NCBI GenBank assembly: GCA_938031175.1
Contig: CALHGZ010000007.1
Span: forward strand, 128,999 to 192,998
Source of the DNA: Candidatus Kapaibacterium sp.
GTDB taxonomy: Bacteria; Bacteroidota; Ignavibacteria; Kapaibacteriales; UBA2268
Length of the DNA: 64,000 nucleotides
Reading direction: 5' to 3'
Part shown: positions 44,602 through 55,391 of the stretch, piece after piece
Layout: every line of letters starts with the position of its first letter
Numbering within the stretch: the first letter of the stretch is position 1
The notes under the pieces: model-generated
Told to the model about the DNA's origin: nothing
The model's input: only the letters and a program-made list of their open reading frames with translations
Databases searched by the model: none
Position numbers and translations under genes: made by a program

Positions 44602-47600
44602 TTGTGTAGCAGTATATTCAAAAGGAATAAGTCATTTTTTTTGATAATTTTTTTATCAGTATTTGTTATTTCAAATACTGAATTATCATCAAAAGAGCCT
44701 CATATTAGACCTCTGTTTAATGGTGTATATTTTATAAATGTCTATAGTTTATTTCCTTTTTATTATTTGCAGTTAAGTGAACTACTTGAGGATGCGCTAA
44801 TTGCACAAAATTTAGAAATAGGACGTGATACAAGTGATTTCGAGAAACCTTCTTTATTTCGTTACGAGGAGCGTCAATTATTTCAAAATGAATGGAACCT
44901 TTTCAAATACGAAGATATTCGCCGCAATTCTCCATATAAATATCAATTTGGACAGTATTTACAGAATGAGATAAGTGGATATGAATCGCAATTATTAATT
45001 GATTCGAATGCCCGTAAAGTTTATAGCAATGAATATATTGATAGTGTAGAAATCAGTTATCCTTATGAGATGAGTTTGGATGAATATTTAACAATGAGGC
45101 AAAGAAGTTTACGATTAGGAATATGGGATTCAATGCTAACGAGCTATGATTTGAACAGAGCTTTATCAGGAGGAGATATAGCAAGGCTCATAAGTCAGGC
45201 AACAGGCATTTCAATACCTATTCCACCCAATCCATTGATGGGCATTTTTGGGAAACCAGAAATTAGTATTAATGTAAGTGGCGAAGTAAATATAAGAATG
45301 GGTTTTCGATGGGATTCACAAAATTTAGGTACAGTATCTGCCTTAGGGCAATCCCAGGCGACTCCGATGTTTAGTCAAGATATAAGAGTCAATGTCAGTG
45401 GTCGTATTGGGGATAAGTTTCAGTTAGGTACCGACTGGAATACAAATCGGACTTTTGATTACCAGAATAAATTCAAACTTGGCTACGAAGGTTATGACGA
45501 CGATATAATAAAATTGGTCGAAGTTGGTAACGTGTCTCTTCCATTGCAAACGAGCTTGATTCGTGGAGGAGAAGCACTTTTTGGTGCTAGAGTAGATATG
45601 CAGTTTGGTCCACTTTATCTAAAGACGCTTTTTTCTCAAAAGCGAGGTGAACGCCGGTTTGTGGATGTACGAGGCGGAACAAGTAAGCAACCTTTTCAGC
45701 TACGTGCTTATGATTATGCCCGCAACCACTTCTTCTTAGATACAGCTTATAAAAACGTTTATAGAGACTATTTTGCATCCAATACCCCAGTTATACCAGC
45801 GCATGCGTCACATTTGCGAGTAAAGGAAATTGAAGTTTGGGAAACAACGAATATGCTCACTGATATACATTCTGCTGAAGCTGTAGCTTTTGCTGATTTA
45901 GAACCTAAAAGACTAAGATTAAGACCAGTTCCCGAAAGGTACGATAATTCATTAAAGAATTCGATGATACAAACCGGAAGAGTTGAAAGAGGTAGATTTA
46001 TCAGGCTTGATTCAAGTCGATATAATGTTGATTTAAATTTAGGAACCCTTACTATTTACAATTTAAGACAGGATAGGACTTATGCAGTAGCTTACAGAAT
46101 AGAAGGAGAAACTCCAGAACCTGAAGATGATCTTTATTATGGAACTTTATCAGCCGGCAGCGAAACAAAAGATACTTTGATATTAAAACTAGTTTATGTG
46201 CCGAACCTACAGCCACAATACAAAAGTTTGTGGAATAGGCAAATGAAAAATAAATATTCAATAAATGCAACAAATGTAAATTTAGCTGAGACATCAATCG
46301 GAGTATGGTATTTAACACAAAACAATGATTCTACGGATATTTTGGAAGGAGCTCCGGATAAGTTAGTAACAATTCTTAAAGTTGACCAAGTCAATAATGG
46401 TACAGGTTCACCACCACCTGATGGTCAATTTGATTTGATCTGGCCATATTTTGATGCTTTTCGCGGTGAAATAACTTTTCCTCATCCTGAGCCATTTAGG
46501 GGTCAACTAATTGAATATTTTGAAAAATTGGGTAATCCTGATTTAGCATATAATTATATATTTTCAGAAGTTTATGATACAACCTATGATGTAGCAAGGC
46601 GGAATACAGCGCGTGATAGATTTATTATATCTGGCGAGGTCTCTGGACGAGCAACAAATAGAATTTCATTAGGTGCATTTAATTTAGCCCCTAATAGTGT
46701 GCGTGTCTTGCTCGATGGTAGGGAATTACGAGAATTTGAAGATTATATAGTAGATTATTACACAGGTACGCTTACATTGAGAAATCCCCGTGCAATGCTT
46801 CCAAATGCAGATTTGAAAATAGAATATGAACAACACGATGTATTTAATATATCAACACGCACCTTAGCAGGCATTCGTGGCGATTATATATTACACCGCT
46901 CAAGAAAGGCTGATGCTATGCTTGGCTTTACAGCAATGCATTACGATCAATCAATTGTAACAGATAGAGTTCGCTTGGGTGATGAACCTGTTTCAAATTC
47001 AATTGTAGGCTTTGATGGACGTTTCAACTGGGATGCCCAATGGATTACAGAAGCTTTGGACTGGTTGCCGTTTTATGATACTAAAGCACCATCCTCACTT
47101 TCCGTTAGGGGGGAAATGGCTATGATTATACCCGAACCAAATAAAAGATATTCAGATATAGCATCAGATAATGGTGAACCGGTTGTGTACATAGATGATT
47201 TCGAGGGCGCTCAGAGAAATATTTCTCTTGGTTTAAACCCAAATCAATGGCAACATAGTTCTCAACCTGTGGATAGTTCCATAGCTCCAAATGATTCAAT
47301 TGCTGCATTATTTCGAGGCAAAACCTTCTGGTGGCAATTTTTTATTGGCAGAGTACCAATCAAGGAAGTATATCCTAATCGCTCTATTACAACAGGGCAT
47401 TCGAATTTCGCACCTCTGGAAATTCGTTTTGCTCCTGATATACGGGGCATATATAATCGGAACCCCGAATTTTTAGATTCGCTGAATCCAATGTTTGATC
47501 CATTTAATCAATTCAGTAAGAAACCGGAGAATCGGCAAAGGATTTGGGGCGGTTTTATGAAACTATTTTCTACATTTAACACCAATTTCGATACAGAAAA

Positions 47601-50600
47601 CATTGAATATATAGAGATAATGATGAGAATCTTGCCTCCATTCGATGGTCCTGACAAAACGAAAATGTACATAGATATTGGGCAAATCAGTGAGGATATT
47701 ATACCGAATGGTTATCTTGATACTGAGGATGGGTCTGGGGAAAATCCAATACCTAATGGAATTATTGATGTAGGAGAAGATAGAGGAATAGACAGACTTT
47801 TTGATGAAGAAGAGAGAACAACGGGCTTTTATCCATATCCTCTAAATTTAGAAAAAGACCCAGCTCGCGATAATTATGAGTTCAATTTTTTTGTTGAAGA
47901 CCAAAAACGAAGAGAAGACGGTTATGACTTTGTTAATTACAATAATTTTGAAGGAAACGCTCTTGTTTCAGAAACGGGTCAATTCCCTGATACAGAAATT
48001 TTAAATCGCAATAATGGACAAACAATTGCTTTAGCAAATGACTATTTTTCTTATGAAATAGTTCTTGATAACAATCCTGCGACAAATCCTCAAATAGTAG
48101 GAGGAGGTAATAATGGGTGGTTTTTATGGAGGATACCCATTCGAAAACCGACAAGGGTCGTTGGTAATCCATCCTATTCAAACATTCAGTATATAAGGGT
48201 TTGGTTCAAAGGAGGCGATTTACGTTTGCAAATTGCAGACTGGAAATTAGTAGGAACACTATGGCAAAGAGTTCATAATTTAGATAACGTACCACCTAGC
48301 GATAGTGTTATGCAAATATCTTTTGTCAATCGTGAAGAACATTCAGGTCCCCCTGATTATTATACCCTTCCTCCCGGTGTCAGACCTCCTAAGATGATTG
48401 GTAGTGATGACCAAACACGTGAATTTTACCTCAACGAGCAATCCTTATCTCTTGGTGTCAGAAATTTACGATATGCTGACGAAAGAATGGCAGTAAGGTT
48501 TTTCCGTCCAATGGATATATTTTATTACAAAAAGCTAAAGTTTTTCATCCACGGCGATGGAGCAATGCCAGATGCTTATCAACCTGGTACAATACCGAGA
48601 GCAGAAGCATTCATACGATTTGGTATTGATTCATCCAATTATTATGAATACAGAAGGCCACTTTTAAGAGGCTGGCAAGATATAAATATTGAATTATCGG
48701 ATTTGACGGCAATAAAAGAAAGGCGAGATAGTTTATTAATTTATGAACGACAAGAATTTCCAGTGCCTGGCGACCCGGGAGCAAAGTTTATAATAAAAGG
48801 AAATCCAATATTAACTAAAGTACAATTCTTTGGTGTTGGTATAGCTAATCCTAAAGAAAGATTTCCAAACGAACTAACAACAACAATGTGGGTGAATGAG
48901 TTAAGATTAATTAGTCCTGAGAAAAGGACTGGCTGGGGTGGTGTTGGTAATATTGATATACGACTTGCTGATTTGGGTCAGGTCAATTTTGCATACCAGC
49001 ATACCCAACCGAATTTTCATAACCTCGAGGAAAGGTTTGGGAACAGAATAAATAATACTAATTGGACATTTTCAGTTCAAGCTGGGTTGGAGAAATTTGC
49101 ACCAAAAAGTTTCAGACAAATGAAAGTACCGATAACATATACCCACGCTGAATATATTCAGGATCCGGAATTTGTTGCAAACAATGATATAAATTTGGCA
49201 CGAGCAGCAGAAGCCAAAAGGCAACAACTATTGAACGATGGCAGAACACAAAAGGAAGCTGAGGAAGCAGCAAGCGCAGTTCGCACCCGTTCACAAACAA
49301 TACGTGTAATGGATAGCTGGGCTTTGACCGGTGTACAATTGGGCTTACCCATACAACATTGGCTAATACGTGAAACGATAAACAGGATGAGCTTTGGTTA
49401 TTCTTATTCTCAGGAATTTGAACGTTCGCCTGTTGTTGAGGAACGTTTCCGATGGATTTGGAAATTAAATTCACAATATTCTGTAACATTACCAAAAATA
49501 TTAGAATTCGAGCCACTAAAATGGGCTAATGAAGTACCATTAATTGATACATACAAAGGATTGAAAATCAATTTATTACCCTCGAATGTCGGATTAGGAT
49601 TGTCAATGCAAAGAAGCAGAACTACTGAGCAGTCAAGATTTTTATCAACGCCAAGCCCGATATTCAGAGATTTTTCAGCTTTACGGCAAGGTCAGTTCAG
49701 CTGGCGAATAGCAGAAAATGGATTTATTAACCCCACGATTGATTATTCTGTCAATAGTGGCAGTACTTTGCTTAGGCTCGAATTTGATGAACAGGGCAGG
49801 CAATTAACCGGAAGCGAAATTTCGAGGCGCATGTTCTTTCAAAAAGGTGGGTTAGTCGATTTTGGTGATGATAATAATCATACCCAAACATTTGTTCTCA
49901 ATATATTACCACGTCTGCCTAATATTGGGGGCATCAATAATTATATTGATATGTCGGGTTCATTCAATACAACATATAATTGGACAAATCCAATGCAACC
50001 CGATCCAAGAATAAGGGATATTGCAAAAAATGCATCTTTCAGTAATTCAATTCGTCTCGGTATGGGGATTAGATTAAAGTCAGCAGCTGATTATTGGTGG
50101 GGTGTACCTGACCGAAGAACAGGTGGCATACAGCAAAGTATGCCAGATACATCTGCTGTAGGTAGTGGTATTTTTTCAGCAATTGGCAGAATATTTAAAA
50201 CAATATTTCTTGATTATGAAAAAATACAGATTGATTTCAATCAGCAAAATTCGGCAAGAAATCCGGGCGTATTTGGCGGGACCGGAATGAATAACTTTTG
50301 GGGACGAGGATTATTATTCAGATCGAGTGAGGAAATTTACGGACCGAGCTTAGCTTATCAATTAGGCTTGATATCGAATCCACATGGTAGCTTTCGTGTT
50401 GTTCCATCTGCTTCATTTCCATTTTTTGGATTTGAGACTTTTACAGGTAGAAGGCCACCGAACGCTGTTTTGCAGGATAATTTTAATCAACAGTCCAACC
50501 TTACAATCAGTACAAATAGACCTTTGTGGCCTGGTGCTGTACTTGATTTACGTTGGACCTCGATTTATGCTTTTAATAAAAATCAGACCGTAATTACAGA

Positions 50601-51537
50601 AGAAGATGGCATTCCAAGATTTACGAATATAATAGCAATGGAATCTTATACACGTTCTTATTTAGCATTTCCTTCTTTCCTTGGAATAAATCTCGGTGGT
50701 GATATCGAGGATGTAGTTGACAATTACAGACAAAAGGAATTAGAAATTGAACAATTGGACCTAGATGATATAGCTAAAAATCGTGCAAAACAAAACGCAC
50801 TTTCTGAATCCTTCCACGAAACGCTTGAAGCAATAAGTATTTTCAAAGGACAAGTAGGGAAGTTTTTACCGGCAGTTAACTGGGAATTACGATGGGATGG
50901 TTTAGAAAAATGGGATATTTGGAGTAGTATAATAAAAAGAGCCAGTTTACAACACCGTTATCAATCGCAGTATCAAGAAACAGCCCAATTAACAGATAAC
51001 GGGCGAATCGTTACTCAACAGCAAATAAATTATGGTTTTCAACCATTGATCCAGATAACACTTGGTTTCGATGAGAAAAAACTTGATGGACAGCTTACTT
51101 CTACTATAAGATACAATACAACTACAACATATCAGCTCCAATCCTCGAATCGCTCATTAATACAGAGGCAATCTACAGAGGAATTTACTATTCAGGCTAA
51201 TTATCTTCTGCGAGGCTGGGAATTTCCATTATTAGGATTTAAATTTAAAAATGATTTGGAATTTTCGCTTATGAGCTCAGTAAAATTAAATAAGCGTCAT
51301 ACTTATGATATTCTCGATGATGAGAGTTTTCAAGGACCCGGTAATCCCGGACGTACACTGGATGGTAATACTCAAATTTTGATAGAACCACGAGCAAGGT
51401 ATTCGATAAGCAATCGTTTAACCGCTGCATTCTTTATACGTTACGAGGGTACTTTCACTGAAGGAGCAGCACAACCGGGTTTCAGTACAACACAAGTAGG
51501 ATTGGACATTAGGTTATCAATTGCCGGGGGGAGATAA
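44602..51537 (+). CDS. sprA: SprA, T9SS translocon / gliding protein
   Basis: A 2311-residue protein, the giant outer-membrane barrel through which type IX secretion substrates pass. Supporting segments are the N-terminal region with DEYLTMRQRSLRLGIWDSM and NVSGEVNIRMGFRWDSQNLG, the repeated barrel signatures such as DKFQLGTDWNTNRTFDYQNKF and ISLGAFNLAPNSVRVLLDGREL, and the very conserved YIDDFEGAQRNISLG. The start is TTG 44602 with a hydrophobic signal peptide (SFFLIIFLSVFVISNTELSS); the nearby ATG runs into a stop at once. Length is in the family range (about 2300-2500). Its presence explains the T9SS sorting domains at 8085-8594, 30367-33885 and 40053-44339. Confidence 0.93.
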   Translation: MCSSIFKRNKSFFLIIFLSVFVISNTELSSKEPHIRPLFNGVYFINVYSLFPFYYLQLSELLEDALIAQNLEIGRDTSDFEKPSLFRYEERQLFQNEWNLFKYEDIRRNSPYKYQFGQYLQNEISGYESQLLIDSNARKVYSNEYIDSVEISYPYEMSLDEYLTMRQRSLRLGIWDSMLTSYDLNRALSGGDIARLISQATGISIPIPPNPLMGIFGKPEISINVSGEVNIRMGFRWDSQNLGTVSALGQSQATPMFSQDIRVNVSGRIGDKFQLGTDWNTNRTFDYQNKFKLGYEGYDDDIIKLVEVGNVSLPLQTSLIRGGEALFGARVDMQFGPLYLKTLFSQKRGERRFVDVRGGTSKQPFQLRAYDYARNHFFLDTAYKNVYRDYFASNTPVIPAHASHLRVKEIEVWETTNMLTDIHSAEAVAFADLEPKRLRLRPVPERYDNSLKNSMIQTGRVERGRFIRLDSSRYNVDLNLGTLTIYNLRQDRTYAVAYRIEGETPEPEDDLYYGTLSAGSETKDTLILKLVYVPNLQPQYKSLWNRQMKNKYSINATNVNLAETSIGVWYLTQNNDSTDILEGAPDKLVTILKVDQVNNGTGSPPPDGQFDLIWPYFDAFRGEITFPHPEPFRGQLIEYFEKLGNPDLAYNYIFSEVYDTTYDVARRNTARDRFIISGEVSGRATNRISLGAFNLAPNSVRVLLDGRELREFEDYIVDYYTGTLTLRNPRAMLPNADLKIEYEQHDVFNISTRTLAGIRGDYILHRSRKADAMLGFTAMHYDQSIVTDRVRLGDEPVSNSIVGFDGRFNWDAQWITEALDWLPFYDTKAPSSLSVRGEMAMIIPEPNKRYSDIASDNGEPVVYIDDFEGAQRNISLGLNPNQWQHSSQPVDSSIAPNDSIAALFRGKTFWWQFFIGRVPIKEVYPNRSITTGHSNFAPLEIRFAPDIRGIYNRNPEFLDSLNPMFDPFNQFSKKPENRQRIWGGFMKLFSTFNTNFDTENIEYIEIMMRILPPFDGPDKTKMYIDIGQISEDIIPNGYLDTEDGSGENPIPNGIIDVGEDRGIDRLFDEEERTTGFYPYPLNLEKDPARDNYEFNFFVEDQKRREDGYDFVNYNNFEGNALVSETGQFPDTEILNRNNGQTIALANDYFSYEIVLDNNPATNPQIVGGGNNGWFLWRIPIRKPTRVVGNPSYSNIQYIRVWFKGGDLRLQIADWKLVGTLWQRVHNLDNVPPSDSVMQISFVNREEHSGPPDYYTLPPGVRPPKMIGSDDQTREFYLNEQSLSLGVRNLRYADERMAVRFFRPMDIFYYKKLKFFIHGDGAMPDAYQPGTIPRAEAFIRFGIDSSNYYEYRRPLLRGWQDINIELSDLTAIKERRDSLLIYERQEFPVPGDPGAKFIIKGNPILTKVQFFGVGIANPKERFPNELTTTMWVNELRLISPEKRTGWGGVGNIDIRLADLGQVNFAYQHTQPNFHNLEERFGNRINNTNWTFSVQAGLEKFAPKSFRQMKVPITYTHAEYIQDPEFVANNDINLARAAEAKRQQLLNDGRTQKEAEEAASAVRTRSQTIRVMDSWALTGVQLGLPIQHWLIRETINRMSFGYSYSQEFERSPVVEERFRWIWKLNSQYSVTLPKILEFEPLKWANEVPLIDTYKGLKINLLPSNVGLGLSMQRSRTTEQSRFLSTPSPIFRDFSALRQGQFSWRIAENGFINPTIDYSVNSGSTLLRLEFDEQGRQLTGSEISRRMFFQKGGLVDFGDDNNHTQTFVLNILPRLPNIGGINNYIDMSGSFNTTYNWTNPMQPDPRIRDIAKNASFSNSIRLGMGIRLKSAADYWWGVPDRRTGGIQQSMPDTSAVGSGIFSAIGRIFKTIFLDYEKIQIDFNQQNSARNPGVFGGTGMNNFWGRGLLFRSSEEIYGPSLAYQLGLISNPHGSFRVVPSASFPFFGFETFTGRRPPNAVLQDNFNQQSNLTISTNRPLWPGAVLDLRWTSIYAFNKNQTVITEEDGIPRFTNIIAMESYTRSYLAFPSFLGINLGGDIEDVVDNYRQKELEIEQLDLDDIAKNRAKQNALSESFHETLEAISIFKGQVGKFLPAVNWELRWDGLEKWDIWSSIIKRASLQHRYQSQYQETAQLTDNGRIVTQQQINYGFQPLIQITLGFDEKKLDGQLTSTIRYNTTTTYQLQSSNRSLIQRQSTEEFTIQANYLLRGWEFPLLGFKFKNDLEFSLMSSVKLNKRHTYDILDDESFQGPGNPGRTLDGNTQILIEPRARYSISNRLTAAFFIRYEGTFTEGAAQPGFSTTQVGLDIRLSIAGGR

Positions 51538-51577
51538 ATACTAATGTAACACAGCTTTATTACAAAAAAAGGGTTAA

Positions 51578-51609
51578 TTTCTTTAATTATCAAGATTTTC
51601 TTAATTTTG
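51578..51609 (+). promoter_or_regulatory. Possible promoter for nfnA-nfnB
   Basis: TAATTTTG (51602-51609) fits the -7 pattern, and TTTC (51578-51581) lies 20 bases upstream as a three-of-four match to TTTG. Start of transcription would be close to 51616, giving a leader of nearly 60 bases. Only the match is seen. Confidence 0.3.
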
Positions 51610-51672
51610 CATAATCAAGGATTTTACCATAAGAAAATAAGCTTGTAATTATATAAAATCTGGAAAAATTAG

Positions 51673-52545
51673 ATGAATAGAATTGTAGAGGCAAGGTTCA
51701 TTGGACCTGAAATAAAGCTTTTCAAAATAGAAGCACCAAAAATAGCAGAAAAACGCAAAGCCGGGCAGTTTATAATCATACGTGTCCACGAAGGTGGAGA
51801 ACGCATCCCATTGACAATTGCCGATTCCGATACCAGTAATGGTACAATAACAATTATTGTTCAGGGAGTTGGAAAAACCACAAAACATCTTAACATGCTG
51901 AATGCTGGTGATTTTGTACAAGATGTTGTCGGTCCTTTAGGTCGGCCATCACATATAGAAAATTTTGGCACAGCTGTCAGCATTGGTGGAGGTGTTGGAA
52001 CAGCAATTGCCTATCCTACAGCTAAAGCCCTTAAAGAAGCGGGTAATTATGTAATTAGCATAATCGGCGGTCGTTCCAAAGAATATGTTATTTTGGAAGA
52101 TGAAATGCGTAAAGTAAGTGATGAGGTTTATCCGACAACCGACGACGGTAGCTATGGTTATCATGGATTCGTCACTGGCAAATTACAAGAATTAATTGAT
52201 TCTGGCAGAAAAATAGACTTCATACTTGCCATAGGACCAATACCGATGATGGCTGCCGTAGCCAATTTAACAAAGCCTTATGGTATCAAAACAGTGGTCA
52301 GCCTGAATCCTATTATGGTTGATGGAACGGGCATGTGTGGCGGTTGTAGAGCTGTTGTCAATGATAAAACAGTTTTTGTTTGCGTCGATGGTCCTGAATT
52401 TGATGCTCATCAGGTAAATTTTGATATTTTAACCAAACGAAATAAAATGTATTTAGTTCAGGAAAAACATTCACTTGAAAATTTTATGTGCCATTATGAT
52501 AACCTATTTTTTTCAGCTCTGAATGAAGTAAAGGAGAAAGTATAA
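51673..52545 (+). CDS. nfnA: NADH-dependent ferredoxin:NADP oxidoreductase, small subunit (NfnA type)
   Basis: A 290-residue ferredoxin-reductase-type subunit. The FAD domain is N-terminal (KAGQFIIIRVHEGGERIPLTIAD), the NAD domain has VSIGGGVGTAIAYPTAKALK and FILAIGPIPMMAAVANL, and the C-terminal [2Fe-2S] site is MVDGTGMCGGCRAVVND ... VFVCVDGPEFDAHQ. It is paired with nfnB, whose ATG follows its stop directly. The complex moves electrons between NADH, NADPH and ferredoxin, and the pair is also called sulfide dehydrogenase (SudB/SudA). The physiological electron donor is not shown. Confidence 0.85.
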   Translation: MNRIVEARFIGPEIKLFKIEAPKIAEKRKAGQFIIIRVHEGGERIPLTIADSDTSNGTITIIVQGVGKTTKHLNMLNAGDFVQDVVGPLGRPSHIENFGTAVSIGGGVGTAIAYPTAKALKEAGNYVISIIGGRSKEYVILEDEMRKVSDEVYPTTDDGSYGYHGFVTGKLQELIDSGRKIDFILAIGPIPMMAAVANLTKPYGIKTVVSLNPIMVDGTGMCGGCRAVVNDKTVFVCVDGPEFDAHQVNFDILTKRNKMYLVQEKHSLENFMCHYDNLFFSALNEVKEKV

Positions 52546-54015
<1,470 letters not shown>

Positions 54016-54034
54016 AAGTAAAATTCAAATATTC

Positions 54035-54070
54035 AAGGGGTGCTTTATTACATAGTCACCCCTTTTTTTT
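54035..54070 (+). terminator. Rho-independent terminator after nfnB
   Basis: AAGGGGTG (54035-54042) pairs with CACCCCTT (54057-54064) over a 14-base loop, followed by eight Ts in total, 20 bases after the nfnB stop. It excludes the upstream start options for the next gene, which would begin inside the hairpin. Confidence 0.85.
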
Positions 54071-54141
54071 ATTGTTTGTTGAGAAAAGTTATTAAATTTA
54101 AAAACTTTAAATTTAGTAGATGCAAAATCACAGATCATTTA

Positions 54142-55317
54142 ATGTCCAAAACAAGTGAAAATAAAACTCATATAGATTTAAAGAAGCACTATTTATCTCA
54201 ACAGCGTCTATCAGGTCTTGATTTAGCAAGATTTTTAGCTATGGTAATGATGATCCAAGGCCATGTAATTTATGCATTAGCAGCTCCAGATGTAGTCAAT
54301 ACAAGTGTTTTTCCATGGAATATCTGGCATTATGTCAGAGGTTTAACCGCTCCTGTTTTTCTCTTTGTTTCCGGAGCAGTTCATGTATTTGCAAATAAAA
54401 GGAATGAAAAAGGGAGGCTAAATAGGAAAACTATATTTAAGCGAATGAGAATGGCTTTCTTATTAATATTCATTGGATATTTAATGCAATTACCTGTAAG
54501 ACAGATATGGCATCTATTCTCCTTATCTCCGGATTTATTGATCAGATTGTATCAAGTCAATATTTTACAATTATTTGGAGTTTCATTAATTTTTTTACTT
54601 TTTGTGTTCGTAATAACAAGAAGTAACATGACTTTTGGCATTCTTTCTTTTGTCATTGCTTTTTTTATAACGTTCATCAATCCCTATGTTCATTCGATAG
54701 ATTGGTTTAGCATTATACCTGACTATTTTGCATCTTATTTAAGTACTAAACGTGGCTCGATTTTCCCGATTTTTCCTTTTACAGCTTTTTTATTTTATGG
54801 AGCAGCTTTTGGAGCAATCCTGAAATCAATAAAACCTGAAAATAGGACTACACTAGTAATAATATGGGGTATTTTGCTTGGTATTTTGTTTTTCTTATTA
54901 AATTATATTATTCGTTACTATCATTTTGGTGAACAGTTTATAACAGGTCCTTTAGGTAGTATTACACTTACTTTAGAAAGATTATCACTTGTATTTTTTA
55001 TCATATCCTCAACTTCTTTTATATATTTATTAACGCCCAAATTATCGAATATTTACTCGATGTTTAGTAAGCACGCCTTATTTATTTATGTAGTCCATCT
55101 TATGATATTATATGGCACACCTTTTTTTGATAGCTTAGCAAGAAAAAATCCTAATTCATTAAATTTGGAACAAACACTAATTGCAGTTTTTATAGTTGAA
55201 TTTGTCTCGATTGGTATTGTATTTTTTTATGAATACTCTATTAGAAAATATCCAAAGTTGAAACGCTTTTACCTCATTTTGTTGCTAATTTATGTTGTAC
55301 TGATACTTTTCGTTTGA
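54142..55317 (+). CDS. Membrane acetyltransferase of the HGSNAT/DUF1624 type
   Basis: A protein of about 391 residues with some ten membrane segments. The hallmark is RLSGLDLARFLAMVMMIQGHVIYAL followed by WHYVRGLTAPVFLFVSGAVHVF; in human HGSNAT the corresponding histidine accepts acetyl from acetyl-CoA, and His48-type GHV is seen here. The start is taken at ATG 54142 because a longer frame begins inside the terminator stem. It probably acetylates an envelope sugar or lipid. The neighbours (sugar oxidoreductase and GH2-like genes) are in line with glycan modification, but the substrate is unknown. Confidence 0.65.
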   Translation: MSKTSENKTHIDLKKHYLSQQRLSGLDLARFLAMVMMIQGHVIYALAAPDVVNTSVFPWNIWHYVRGLTAPVFLFVSGAVHVFANKRNEKGRLNRKTIFKRMRMAFLLIFIGYLMQLPVRQIWHLFSLSPDLLIRLYQVNILQLFGVSLIFLLFVFVITRSNMTFGILSFVIAFFITFINPYVHSIDWFSIIPDYFASYLSTKRGSIFPIFPFTAFLFYGAAFGAILKSIKPENRTTLVIIWGILLGILFFLLNYIIRYYHFGEQFITGPLGSITLTLERLSLVFFIISSTSFIYLLTPKLSNIYSMFSKHALFIYVVHLMILYGTPFFDSLARKNPNSLNLEQTLIAVFIVEFVSIGIVFFYEYSIRKYPKLKRFYLILLLIYVVLILFV

Positions 55318-55391
55318 TTTCAACAAAACTTTAATCGAATAAACAAATATTATTAATTTAGAGTTTTGAAAATGGCTAATTATAAATAATT